Assembly (NCBI GenBank): GCA_027625915.1
Contig: JANTQA010000070.1
Coordinates: forward strand, 997,001 to 1,061,000
Direction: 5' to 3'
Source: Anaeramoeba flamelloides
Lineage: Eukaryota > Metamonada > Anaeramoebidae
DNA length: 64,000 nucleotides
Below are positions 1 to 11,856 of the stretch, one piece after another (the stretch's first letter is position 1; every line of letters starts with the position of its first letter). Below the pieces are notes generated by a model that was not told the origin of the DNA, searched no databases, and saw only the letters and a program-made list of their open reading frames with translations. Made by a program: the position numbers and the translations under genes.

Positions 1-1419
1 GCAAATAGGCCCATCTCCTCTAGTAATTGGTCTTTGGTCAAGTATATGAACAAAAGCAGGTATTAAAAAGGAGAGGGTTTTACCAGAACCGGTTTCTGCA
101 ACACCAATCAAATCATGACCCTGTAAGGAAATTGGCCAGGTTTGTGATTGAATAGGAGATGGCCCAGTCCAGCCTTTGTCCTTTAATTGCTGCAAGGTTT
201 TTTCTGGGAAAAAGCCGTGTTCAAATTTTGTAAAGGGCTTGCAGTCGCAATTGCCAAATAATTTTAACTCCTTTTCCATTCTTAATTGTTGTACATCGTT
301 ATAGGTCATGTTGGTGATCTCCGGATGCTCTACGAAAAAGTTTTTGCGAAAGGGAATTTTTTGCTGTTCGATCCCTCCTTGAATAACACGCTCATTATAA
401 TGTCTTCGATTGAAACGATTATTCCCCCCATACCGATTGTTATTTCGGTTGTTATAATAACGGTTGTTATTGTTATTATAATTATTGTTTCGGTTATAAG
501 AGGAATACTGTGGCTTTGAGTGCGATCTGTAATTTGAAGAATTTTGTTGATAGCTATTCCATGAAGAATTATTGTTCGAATGGGAATAGTAACTTGTTGG
601 CCTAGTTGATGACGACGTTGATCCTGTTACTGATGACGATGTTGATCCAGTTATTGATGACGTGGAAGATGGCAATGACGACAATTGTGTTGTTGTTGGT
701 GTTCTTGTTGTTGATGGTGTAAATGTAGAGGAAGATGAATTAACTTTTTGATAACTTGAAATAATATTCATATCTTTTTTTTGATTATTATTGACAATGC
801 TCGTTAAAGGAAAAGAATATACATTCGATGTGCTTTTATTACTGCCGCCGTGCATGTTGACGGTGCTTCTTCCGTTGCTGCTATTATCATTTTTATTCGT
901 AAAAGAATTTTCAGTCGAAATTTTGATTAAATTGTTATTGCTATTACTGTTATTAAGATTGTAACCATTTTGCGAATTTAGTGTTTTAAAATTTAAGAGA
1001 TTGTTTTGCTGGTTCATTGTTTTTGAAAGGTTATTTCGAGAAGAGGTGTTTTGGCTGTTGTATTGGCAATTTAAGTTTTTGTTGTTGTTGTTGTTGTTGT
1101 TATTATTATTATTGGTATTTGGTTTCACATTCCATCTGGAAGATTTCGAGTTTTTATTGGAATCCAAATTGGAAGTAACCTTTTTTTGATTTTCTCCAAG
1201 TGAAGTGGTTTGTTGTTTGTTATGGCTATTAAGATTCTGGTATTGGTGATAGCCAGTATGGTGAACAGTGTCTTGTGTAAGTACAGGAATACTATTCGGT
1301 GTGGTAATTGTTCTTGGAACATTTAAATTACCCTGTGAATTATTCCAGTTCGATCGGGATTGTGAAGTTTGAGTTTGTTTCATTAAAGACTGTAGTTCAA
1401 AAGAGGATTGATTTGTCAT
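1..1419 (-). CDS. DEAD-box RNA helicase, DDX5/DBP2-like (N-terminal part, runs off window)
   Basis: Reading leftward from the ATG at 1419, the frame stays open for 473 codons to base 1, so the gene is truncated by the window edge. Residues 1 to about 370 are low complexity, rich in Asn, Ser and Thr, with an Asn run coded by AAC/AAT repeats near 1080-1115. From about residue 388 the protein becomes a recognisable helicase: an aromatic patch, the Q motif GPSPIQSQ near 418, and the Walker A motif AETGSGKT at 441-448, followed by LSFLIPAFVHIL and GDGPI. The spacing and wording match the DBP2/DDX5 subfamily, ATP-dependent RNA helicases acting in transcription, splicing and ribosome assembly. DEAD, SAT and later motifs lie outside the window. 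The Asn-rich N-terminus is much longer than in the family and probably disordered. The helicase call is secure; the subfamily is likely. Confidence 0.93.
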   Translation of the reverse strand, partial: MTNQSSFELQSLMKQTQTSQSRSNWNNSQGNLNVPRTITTPNSIPVLTQDTVHHTGYHQYQNLNSHNKQQTTSLGENQKKVTSNLDSNKNSKSSRWNVKPNTNNNNNNNNNNNKNLNCQYNSQNTSSRNNLSKTMNQQNNLLNFKTLNSQNGYNLNNSNSNNNLIKISTENSFTNKNDNSSNGRSTVNMHGGSNKSTSNVYSFPLTSIVNNNQKKDMNIISSYQKVNSSSSTFTPSTTRTPTTTQLSSLPSSTSSITGSTSSSVTGSTSSSTRPTSYYSHSNNNSSWNSYQQNSSNYRSHSKPQYSSYNRNNNYNNNNNRYYNNRNNNRYGGNNRFNRRHYNERVIQGGIEQQKIPFRKNFFVEHPEITNMTYNDVQQLRMEKELKLFGNCDCKPFTKFEHGFFPEKTLQQLKDKGWTGPSPIQSQTWPISLQGHDLIGVAETGSGKTLSFLIPAFVHILDQRPITRGDGPIC

Positions 1420-2113
1420 TTCTAAGAATTAAAAAAATTCTAAAGAGAGAGTCAAAATTAAAAAAAATAAAAAATATTTTATTTGGTTAAAAATTGTTTG
1501 TGTTTTTGGTTAAAATTGTTATTCGTGTTGTTTTTTTCTTTTTGTAAAATTTATGAATAATTTTACAAAAGAAGAATTTTTTCAGATATTAATCCTAAAT
1601 TTTTTATCTTTGTAAACATCTGTTACTTTTTTGAAAAATATGAGAGGGTTTAAAAAAGACTGTTACTTGTTCCTCATATTTTGGTTTCTCGGTATTGTTT
1701 TCAGAAATTAATCATTAGTTTGTAAATCTCATAAATAAAAATTTAGATTTTTAGAAAATATTTTAAAGTAAACGTAATTGTATTTTTTTTTGAAAACTGT
1801 TTGGTTCCCTATATCAGGGTTTCATTTGGTTTTCTTCAATTGTTTGCTTTTCGATTCTATTTTTTTCTTTTTGAATGATTAATTGTTAAATATTTGCTTT
1901 CTGATTACAAATTTTGATTTACTTTTAAAATTTTTTTCATCGTTAACACATAAAAGACAAAAAGTGATGTTTTTAACTCATTTTTTTATATTATAATTTA
2001 ATTTTTGTAAATTTATTCTGTTTTGTTTTTTTTTTTTTTAGATTTTTTCTTTTTTATTTTTCTTTTTGTAATTTATAAAAAAGAAACACCAATTTCTGAA
2101 AAATAATACTTAT

Positions 2114-2201
2114 TTTAAATGTTAGAAATGATGTATCGTCTATCGTTCGAGTCTAAGGACAAATGAGAATACAACTACAACCGCTGATCATAACATTTAA
2201 A
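2114..2201 (+). ncRNA. box C/D snoRNA candidate 1
   Basis: An 11-bp perfect terminal stem (TTTAAATGTTA at 2114-2124 with TAACATTTAAA at 2191-2201) encloses a C box-like ATGATGT just inside the 5' arm and a D box CTGA at 2184-2187 just inside the 3' arm. TGAGAAT at about 2164-2170 could be a degenerate C' box. Length and box spacing fit a box C/D 2'-O-methylation guide. A paralogue 220 bp downstream shares the interior TCTATCGTT(C/T)GAGTCT segment. The last base of box C (T for A) is non-canonical. The rRNA target was not determined. Confidence 0.6.
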
Positions 2202-2345
2202 TGATTATTTACTTAAATTTTGTTTCTTTTTGTTTTTTATTGTTTCTTTTTGCTTTTTTTTTTTGTTTTTTTTTATTTTATTTACAACCAACTCTTTTTG
2301 TTTTGGATTTTGTCTTCAACTTTTTCCTTACTATTTACCAACTAG

Positions 2346-2450
2346 ATTATATTTAGAAACATTGGAAATGATGTTTTGTCTATCGTTTGAGTCTTAAAAG
2401 TATGAGACTTTGAGAATAAATTTAACCTGATCAATACTTTTGAATATAAT
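2346..2450 (+). ncRNA. box C/D snoRNA candidate 2, paralogue of candidate 1
   Basis: ATGATGT (2369-2375) and CTGA (2427-2430) sit inside imperfectly paired flanks: ATTATATTTAGAAACATTG on the left is complementary to the right flank 2432-2450 at most positions. The core TCTATCGTTTGAGTCTTA is nearly the same as in candidate 1, while the terminal stems differ in sequence but still pair. That is what covariation in a real RNA would look like. TGAGAAT occurs again in the C' position. Confidence 0.58.
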
Positions 2451-2580
2451 CTATCTTTGAAACAAAAACCATTTCTTTAAATCTTTGTTTTTCTGTAAAA
2501 ATTAATTTATCTTATTTCTTTTTGTTCTTTTTTTGAGTGTAAAGCAATAAAGTTAATTGGTTCTAAATTTTTCTTTGAGT

Positions 2581-2757
2581 CTCAATTTAATGTTAAAATA
2601 TCAATTGAAATTCAATTCAACAATAATAAAGATGAAAATTGAGTAAGTCAATTTCTCCTGTTTAAGAGATACACGTCTACCAATGAGAAGCCTAAGATTA
2701 AAGCAAGTTGGTATTTGGTGTAACCACATTAGTGCTATGGTTCAAATATCTCTAACA
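2581..2757 (+). ncRNA. structured RNA candidate (two-domain, possibly H/ACA-like)
   Basis: An 8-bp stem CTCAATTT/AAATTGAG (2581-2588 with 2636-2643) precedes a second domain closed by AGAGATA/TATCTCT (2665-2671 with 2747-2753). The second domain contains arms TACCAA/TTGGTA (2678-2683, 2708-2713) and AACCA/TGGTT (2722-2726, 2738-2742). An ACA triplet follows the closing stem by one base, as in H/ACA RNAs, but no clear H box lies between the domains. GGTTCAAAT looks like a tRNA T-loop, yet no T-stem forms. It lies next to the C/D candidates. The class is uncertain. Confidence 0.3.
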
Positions 2758-3612
2758 AATCGATTAGTTGAGTAATAATAAATGTTGATCTCTCAATTAA
2801 AAAAAGATCCTTTTATTAGTAAAAAAACCCAAAGAATTTCAGAAAATAATCTCAGAATTTTCGCCACAATAACTTTAAAGGTTAAACAACAATTTTCTAG
2901 ACACCAAAGTTGCAAAATATCTTTCTTACATATGTCTCGAAATGTAGATTCATTGCTTAAAAATTTAGTTTTTTTTTAAAAATTAAATATTTAATCAATA
3001 GATTTTTTTGACAAATTATTTCTCAAATATTGGAAAAATATTGATCTTACAATCAAATTTATAAAAAGGAAACAAAGCTAATCATTCTTTGGGTTTTTGT
3101 GTTGATGATTATTGGGTTAATCTTTGAAATTAAAAAATTAAAAAAAAAATTTTCTTTTGAAAGTTTTTTATATGAATTATTTAACAATGGAATACGATTA
3201 TTTTGGTGTTTGATATTTTTGTATTTGAAAAAGTAATTGAAAAAAAGAATTTCAAAAATGAAAATTTTTAATAGTGATAATTAGTAAAAAATTATGTAAT
3301 AATTCATTGTTTTATAATTAATTATAATTGATTTTTTAGAGTCATGTGAACAAATCAGCACTAATATCATTTACACCTAATTACAATATACTGTAATTAT
3401 GTACGACTATATTGTGACACTAAACCCAGGGGTGAATATTTTCTATTTTACAAAGTTGCCCATAATAAAACGTGTTGCACTTCAATTTTAATTACCGACC
3501 CCGATTAATTATCATTACTGATAAAAAAACAGATTAAGACAAAATCTAAATTGGCAAAAGAATATTTAAACCCCCAAAAATACGAATTTCTGGGCGTTGG
3601 ACACATTTTAGA

Positions 3613-3812
3613 TACAACCAGTTTCCCTTTCAACCACAAACTTTCAACAAAATTTAAGGCACAATAAAAATCTCCAATTAAGGCTCAAAATTTGGAATTT
3701 TTTTTTTACAATTTATTTTTACTAGAATTTGAATTTTGTGCTTTAATTTGAGATTTTGTTTGAGCCTTAAATTCCGTTGAAAGTTTGTTCCTTAAAAGTG
3801 AAACTGACTGTA
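3613..3812. mobile_element. foldback MITE family 2, copy 1
   Basis: This is a 200-bp element bounded by TA, with inverted arms carrying the family words CAAACTTTCAAC, TTTAAGGCACA and AAATCTC on the left and their complements on the right. The left tip is more diverged than the right (GAAACTGACTGTA). TA flanks and CAGYCAGT-type tips suggest a Tc1/mariner-derived non-autonomous element. Four further copies lie in the window. Confidence 0.8.
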
Positions 3813-4872
3813 AATATAAATTTTTGATAAAAAAAAGATGGGAATATTATTCAGAAAATAAAATCATTTTCACCACTTAGTGTGAATCTAAAATAATTAA
3901 GACAATAATTAATTATAAATAGTTCTGAGTAGAAAGACATGTATAATTTAAAAAGGTATTAGAATGAATAAAGATATCAAAGAGCATTTGTGTTTCAAGT
4001 GCTATGGGGTACCTCAGAGTTTTGGGGGTTTATTCTACACGCGAAATAAAAAGCAAATTTAAGATTTATTCTTTTTATTTCTAGAATTAAAAAAAAAAAA
4101 ACGCAATGTACATTTTTGAGAGGTTTTCTGTTTTATTATACAAAATAAATCGATTTTCAAAATAAACAGAAAAATCAAGAAAACTAAAAATTTCCTTACA
4201 ATGATTCGAACTAATTGAGGAAAAAATTAATATTTCACCAGATTCATTTAAATAATAGAAAAAAAAAACACCAACTACAGAAATCATTTAAAATGAGTGT
4301 ACAAAACTACCGTTTTAAAAATAAGACAATTTTCAAATTATATAAACTCATATTAGTATGTTTATGACACGCATAAAAAAAAAATACTAATTTAGATATT
4401 ACTAAAGATATTGATCAGTCTTTTTGGGACAAACCATACCATGAAAAAAAAATATAAAAACCCAGTTTAAAAGTTTAATCCAAATAAACAAAAATAATAA
4501 CCAAAAAAAGAATGACACCCCTGGTATTATTCATATTTAAAACACCTTAAATATTGGATCCTTCCCCAAGGAAAAAGAAAACCATGGTTCTAATAAGGAA
4601 TAGTTAAAAAAAAAATTAAAAATTATAGAAAGAATTAACGAAAGTGTACACAAAGTTCTAGAGGGTACTTCATCGCACCATTGAACCCGGGAGGTCACTG
4701 TAGAGTACCACAAATCACATATTTTTTTTTTTAATTTAAAAAAATTTCTTTGAATTTCAAAAATCAAAAAAAAAAATCTAATCTTGTTTTTTTTTAATTG
4801 TAGTTTTTGAATCAAAAATCAATTGATTTTCTAAAGCCAGTTCAATTTTGAAGACAAAAAATTTCAAATAAA

Positions 4873-5028
4873 TACAGTGTACCAAAAAAATCTCGAATTA
4901 AGGCACATGATCAGGATTCTAGTAAAAGAATTCGTTTCAAAAAAATTCCCAAAAATTTGCTTTTATTTGATTTTTTTTGTTCCTAAATTTTATAATAAGT
5001 TTGTGTCTTAAAAGTGAAACGAACTGTA
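4873..5028. mobile_element. foldback MITE family 2, copy 2 (internally deleted)
   Basis: It starts TACAGTGTACC and ends GAACTGTA, with AAATCTCGAATTAAGGCACA in the left arm and TTTGTGTCTTAAAAGTG in the right arm. At 156 bp it lacks the outer half of the left arm seen in the 200-bp copies, so it is a decayed or partly deleted member. Confidence 0.65.
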
Positions 5029-6698
5029 ATTTAAAGAACATTTAAGAACTAGTTAACTGTGCTTTTTTTTTCTATTTAAAGGAATTTAGTAAAAATCAAG
5101 ATTTTGTATGTCCCTACAACCCAAAAAACACTAAAAATGAAAAACTGATCAAATACTTTCCTTTAATACAATTAAAAAAACTAAATGATAAAATAAAAAT
5201 AAATAAAGTTTCAATTTAACTTTTTCTTGACAACATTTTTTGCCAAAATAATTGAATACAAACTTGAAATTATGTATATTTTAAATACACTCTCTTGTTT
5301 TAACTCATTTACTAAGACAAATTCTAAATTATGGGAATTGTCTTTTCACAAAAGGCACTGATTTGGCCCTCAAATATTTTTTTTTAGTTTCAAATGGTAA
5401 AATAAAAAAAAAGTTAAACTAAAAGGATAAACTTTCTGGAAAAGCATTCTGATTTAATATATTAACTTATTCTTTGGTTTCAAACTTTTCTCAACCCCAA
5501 TTTTTCAAAAAAAAATAAAAAAGTGCACACTAATTCCAAAAAATATTTTCGATATTCAAAAGCAGAGAGTGTTTTTATTCTAAAAAAAATTATCACAGTG
5601 TTTAATTGAATTAAGCTATAATGTTAGACTTCGAAAAATATTAATCAGAAAAAAATAGTACTTAATTTTATTAAGGACATATATCAAAAAATAAATTAGA
5701 AAAAAAAATTACCACGAAAGTATAACTAATTTCCTCCCTTTAAAATAAAAAAAAAATGAAAATTTTTCAACGATTCTTTTTATTTATCATTGGCTGATCA
5801 ATCAAAATACCAGAAAATGGAATAACATAAACTGAAATAATGTGTATTTTTTAATTCTTACTTTCAATTTTACATCAACAGAAAATTAAGAATAAACAAA
5901 AAAACCTAAAAAAATTCATTTTTCCTGAGGTTCACAATTAAATCTTAAAGTTGGGTAAAATTGAAAATATTAAAATTTTGGTTTAATTATCTTATTTTGT
6001 TACTCTTTTCACTTCAATTTGGTTTTTAATATTTGGGTTTAGTTATTGTTTGAAAAAATAATATTTGAAAATGAGATTTTTATTGATTTTTGATAATAAA
6101 AATCTTTTTTACAATTTTTACCCGAATTATCAGATTTAATTATTGTTTATTGTTGTTACCGTTAATTGCAAAATAAAAAGATCAAAATTTTCAGTCATCT
6201 TTGCAAAATAATCACATTTCAAGAAATAAAACAAGTCACAAAAGTCCCTAATTCTAAATCGAGAAAATTAATAATTTAAGCTGGTTTTAAGAATTAAAAA
6301 ATTGAAATGTTAGATGATTTAAAAATCTCTTTTTGGAAAGCTGAATGAAAATTTGTTCCATTTATTATTCAAAAAATAGTAACTTTGTTCACTTAACCTT
6401 TGACACCCTAGACAAAAGAAACACAGAATTTTAGTTTGTAACACTAATTCACCAAATCTTTATTGGTAAAGAAAAAAATAGATCGAAAAAATCTTGATTG
6501 GGTGAAAAATGGTAATTTTAATAGAATTCGGAATACCAATGTCAAAAAAATGAGACTGTGCAGTGGTGATTCATTAAATTGAATGACTATAATCTTCTTC
6601 CTCAAAATACAACTTTTTAGCCAAATTCATTTTTTCAAAAACTTATTAGTTTGTGTTCAACTTTACTTAATTTACTTTCGCCAACACACATATACAGG

Positions 6699-9600
6699 AT
6701 GGAAAAATTTAAACAATTTTATGAATTTTTAGAAGCAAATCCACTTGACTTTACCACGTGGTCACAATTTTTGGGGCTAGTTGAAAGCTCGAATGATCTT
6801 TATCATATAAGAAAGGCATTTGGGATCTTCTTAAGCCACTTCCCCTTGACTTTTGGGTATTGGAAGAAATACGCAGATTTAGATGCCGAGAACAGAGAAG
6901 ACATTTACGAAAAAGCGATCGAAATGGCAGGCAATTGCCTTGAGATCTGGCAATATTATCTTGATTTTGCTATGGAGATCAAATCTTCAAAATTCGTTCG
7001 ATCACTGTTCAGGAGAGCAATTAGGAGACTCGGTGTTTCTTATTTATCAGGAGATCTTTGGAAAAAATGGATCAAGTGGGAAGAGTCTCGTGATAGGATG
7101 GATAATGTTACAAAGATATATTTGACTTTACTTTCAACGCCTGTGAGAGAAATTGACGAATTCTGGGATCATTTCAAAAAACACGTTCAAAATAGAGACA
7201 CCAAAGAATTAATTTCTCCTAAACAACTTTTTGAAATTGATGAAGAAATACGTAGTGACCCTCGTTTTTCTGAAGGTTTGTTTTTTTTTTTTTTTTTTTT
7301 AATTTTTTTTTTTTTTGTGTTTTTGTTTGTTTATTCTTTTTTGGTTTGCTTTAATTTTGAAAAACTCAACATTGTCAACTTCAAAATATAAAAGTGGAAT
7401 ATTTGTTCCACCTTATCTATGGTAACCATTTGAATTTTTTAAAGGCAATTCAATTAAACATTTATTGACCAACATCAAGCCAAGATGGTGATTTGAAAAT
7501 CCATTCATATTTTCACAAAAAAGTTCATCACTAATACACTCCACCATATAATAACAATCTAGATCCTAAGCAAATAGTTGTCTTTTAATAAAAATATATT
7601 TTTTCCATTTAAATTTTAATTACAGCTTTAAAAAATCAGGACTTTTTCAAAAAACCAATGCAAAAAAAATCTATTTTGTTTTTGGGCTGGAAGCTTTCCT
7701 TTGAATGGATTGAAGAAATCAAATTAAGAGATAAATTTACGTTTCATGTTGTTTTTTTTCCAATTTAAAACTAAAATTGCAACAAATAAAAGTTATTAAG
7801 AACACAAAAAGTTGGGAGAACAATAATACATTTTTGATTTCAATTTTAAATGATAATTAATCACATTTAAACCAACTTTTAATGGAAATTTCCAGTATAT
7901 TTTTTTTTTCTTTTTATCATTAATTTATTGGAAAATAAACTAAAAACAAAAGAGACAAAGCCAAATATTTTTTCCCTTTTCACTCAATATTATTGTTCAA
8001 TATTTGAAAACAATCAATAATAATCAAATTGAATTTCAATTAGATTTTCAAATGGGTACTGGTTTACCTCCTAATCAAAGATTTAGTAGATCAAAACTCA
8101 ATGATTAAAAATTGGATATAACTGTTGTGGAAAAAAAGTGAAACTGGAAAAAAAGTGAAACAAGGTTTTTAATTGGGAACATTACTGAAAATGAAAAGTA
8201 AAATCAATAAAAAGAAGAAACCAATTAACTTCAAATAATAACCCATTATATTATTTTCAATCAACCCAGCAAATACAATTTAAATCTACTTGATTTATCC
8301 AAATTATTGATGTGGTTTTGAAGATCTCAAAAATAGTCAATTTTTTGAACAAATTTTTAATAATTGATCAATCAAAGAAAAACCCATACTAAAAGATAGT
8401 ATTTAAAAAACTGTTATTGTGGCGAATACTTCATTTTGTCTATATTTAATAATTTATTCTTTTTTTCATTGATCTTACTTTTCATTTCAGTAATGTTCCC
8501 AATTAAAAACCGTGTTTCGCTTTTTTTCCATGTTTCACTTTTTTTCCACAACAGTAAACCCCAATTCAAAATTTTTAACACACCAAAAATCGATTTGTGA
8601 AAAAAAAAACTTTTTAATCAATTCTAGAAGAAACACTAATTTAGAACCATTTACCAACCGAAACGTTAACAATTGTTTATAAATTACAATACTCACAAAA
8701 CAAAAAATAAATAATTATCAATATAAATAAATCAAGGGTGTGTTAAAAATTTTGGAGAGAGCAAAACAAAAAAATACATTGGTAAATTTGTTGAAATTCT
8801 ATTAGGAATATTGATCGATCGAATGGTTAGATACTACCAACTAATTTTATTTGAGTTCTACTATTTGGAACAACTCAACTTTAACATAATATCAATTGTT
8901 GAAAAAAAAATTTGATCGAACGAAACAAGTTACGTAATTCAAACAATGAAATAAAAACAAAAACTAAAAAGATGAAAAAATGATTTTCATATTTTCAAAA
9001 ATCAAAATTATCTCCAATTTCAATGAAATTGTATTATTGTGATTGTTTGGAACATTTTAACTGTGTGGAAAATTTTGAATTTTTGTTTAATTTAAGCAAA
9101 TATTTTTATTGATTCGACTTGAACTCCAACTCTCTGTGACACAAATATATCTTATTTATGAAAAGACCCTTTCAATAACAATTCAAAAAAAACAAAAAAT
9201 AAAACAAAAAGCAAAAATATAATAATGAATAATAATTAGCTTTGTATTTGGAACCATCTTCTTTTTTGGTTCGCTTTGCTTCTGTGAATGATCTTGTGAT
9301 CATTTTTGGAAAAAAAAAAAAAAAAAATTATACAAAATTAATTCACTCAATTCTGAGTTTAATGGACATTTCTGGTGTAATTTTGTATTTTTATTTTTAC
9401 AACTCCACAATCTTGTCGTGAAAATGGGCATTAAATCTTTACAATTCAAGAAAAAGAATTAACAACAAAACCAAAATGTTATATTTTTTTTTCCAAACAC
9501 AATAACTCTGAAATTTTTAAAAATCTGTCAAAACGAATAAATTCATTTTCATTTTCACCAAAACTTGAAATAACTTTTGTTTTAATTAACACAATATTGC

Positions 9601-11825
9601 TCGAAAAAACAAACTACCTTTTACTTTAATGTGGTTTTCAAAAAGTGAAAACAATAAACTTTTAAAAAGTGTTCATATAAGAGGAGACAAACATGAAAAA
9701 AATTTTTGAAAAAAAAATCAAACATTTGCTAATTTTTCACTTTTTAATAACTTCACTTATAATAAACACTATTGGTTAATGAACGATCTTGGATCAAAAA
9801 TTATTTTGAAAGATATTTAACAATTAAAGATGGAAAATCCAATTTTCCAGGTTCTTTTATGATTTTTTTCAAATTTAATAGTAAAAAAATTAGAATAATT
9901 TTTTTTCACAGTTAAGAGGTTATAATAATTCAATATATTTTAAAATCATTTTAAATTTAATAAATATCTTTCAAATGGATAATCTATTATTTGGACTCTT
10001 AAAGAATTATTTATTGATTCAAATTGAATAAAATATTTTTTTATTTGATTTTCCGTTAGGTTTTTTTTAATTTTTGAAATAAACTGAAAATTTTAAGAAA
10101 TTTTCGGTTTATTCCAAAAAGTAAAAAAAACCTAGGACACTCTCGTTAGGTTTTTTTTAATTTTTGAAATAAACTGAAAATTTTAAGAAATTTTCGGTTT
10201 ATTCCAAAAAGTAAAAAAAACCTAGGACACTCTCGTTAGATTTTCCAGAATTTAAAAGAATTGAGTAAAACCTAGGCCCTCTGTGGACACTCTACGGACA
10301 CTTCTGTTTTTTTTTTTTTAATTTTGGAAATAAACAGAAAATTTAATTAATTTTTGGTTTATTTCTTAAATTCTGGAAAACCGCCGTTAGGATTTCTTGA
10401 GTTTTCTGTTTATTTGTAAAATATATCGATTTTACACAATAAAATAGAAAATCTCAAGAAAACATAGGCACTCTATGGCACTCCGATAATTTCTAAATTT
10501 TGTTTAGAAATTACAATAAAGAATCTTAGTTTTCTTTATCATTCATCAATGATAAAATAAATAATGAGTCTTTATTTTGAATAATATCAAAGATACTATT
10601 CTTTAATTGTTTATTATTTTTGGATTAAATCTTTATAATTCTTTAATCCAAAATTTTCAATTTTTTTCATAAGGCGGGCGTCGTTAGGTTTTTTTTAATT
10701 TAAACGAATTGAGTAAAATCTTTGATTTTTCTCTATTCTTTTGAATTCTGGAAAAGCTAGGCACTTGACGACACGATCCCATAAAAAATGATAGATATCT
10801 TCATCTATTTCCGAGTTATGGTATTTTTGACATAGATTGCAAAATTTTGTTTTGATTTTCTTTTTATCATATACATAAGAATATCTATTTAAATCATTTG
10901 TGGAGTTTCGTAGTATTTATATGGAAGTAGAGCCCTTCCATTATAAATATTGTTTGTCGTTAGGTTTTTTTTTATTGTTTCTAATAATTTTTAAATATTC
11001 TTGACCTTTCTACCCAGAACAATTCATTATTAAGTTTTCTCTAAATTGATTTTTATTCATATCTAATAATTTTAAGTTTTCTATTTCCAAATTAATATTT
11101 TCATTGTCTTTTTTTGAAAATTTTAAATTTTTAGATATATGTCCAAAACCCAGAATTTCTAATTTCTTTTTGAGTTTATATCTTCTTTTATAAATTGAAA
11201 TTCTGACTTGATCAATTTTTGATTCAAAAAATGTTTATTTTAATCTGTGTATGAAAGATCGTAAACACCTCAACCAAATTGAGAAAGGATGTTTTTTTGT
11301 AATGTATATGAAGAATTCATTTAGAGCATACCTTTTTAATGGCATATTTTCTTGAAAAATTGCAAAAAAAATAAACTTTTTTACAAACTGTTAGAACTTA
11401 CAAATTAAATAAACTGGATAAGGAAGTACAACTCTTTTTTTACAAAAAAAAAAAAAATACTAATTCAAATATTACTTAAAAATAAAGATTACAATATTGA
11501 ATTCAAAAAAATTAGAAATAATTTTAATAATAATAACATAAACATTTAATGAGGTCAGAATCCAGAAAGGATTAATTTTTACTCTTTTTATTTTTTTTCA
11601 ATTAATTTATTTGTGATTTATAATGTCAAATAATGATCAATAATTAACATACTTGAAAAAAATAAAAGCCAAATATTAAAAAAATTTCTAAAATCTAGTT
11701 AGTTTCTAATCTGAGGTAAAAAAAAATAACAATATAATTTTAGTATTTTTCAGTAATTCAAATTACTTTATTAAATATTCAGAAATGCCAAATCACTTCT
11801 ATGTTCAGAAAAAAGCAGTAAAAAA

Positions 11826-11856
<31 letters not shown>

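Larger units (their letters stand above)
1420..6698. other. intergenic region between helicase and PRP39
   Basis: The two flanking genes diverge, so both promoters should lie here. Apart from the RNA candidates at 2.1-2.8 kb and the two foldback elements at 3.6 and 4.9 kb, the stretch is AT-rich low-complexity DNA with many A and T runs. Short ORFs such as 2782-2979, 4087-4287 and 4537-4815 show no family similarity I can recognise. A segment around 6130-6420 looks similar to 31140-31430 inside the ABHD17 intron (shared GGATCAAAATTTTCA-type blocks) and may be an old dispersed repeat. Confidence 0.6.

Noticed and set aside
2738-2757. tRNA gene suggested by GGTTCAAAT
   Set aside because: No T-stem, D-arm or anticodon arm of tRNA geometry can be drawn around it.
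4655-4720. tRNA or decayed gene at a GC-rich block containing GAACCCGGGAGGTC
   Set aside because: On the minus strand it has a GGGTTCAAT word but flanks do not pair as a T-stem; the enclosing 92-codon ORF has no recognisable similarity.
10054-10490. Telomere-like or CRISPR-like array because of repeated GTTAGG and regular spacing
   Set aside because: Units are 90-bp hairpins with only one TTAGG each and no unique spacers; the host is eukaryotic.
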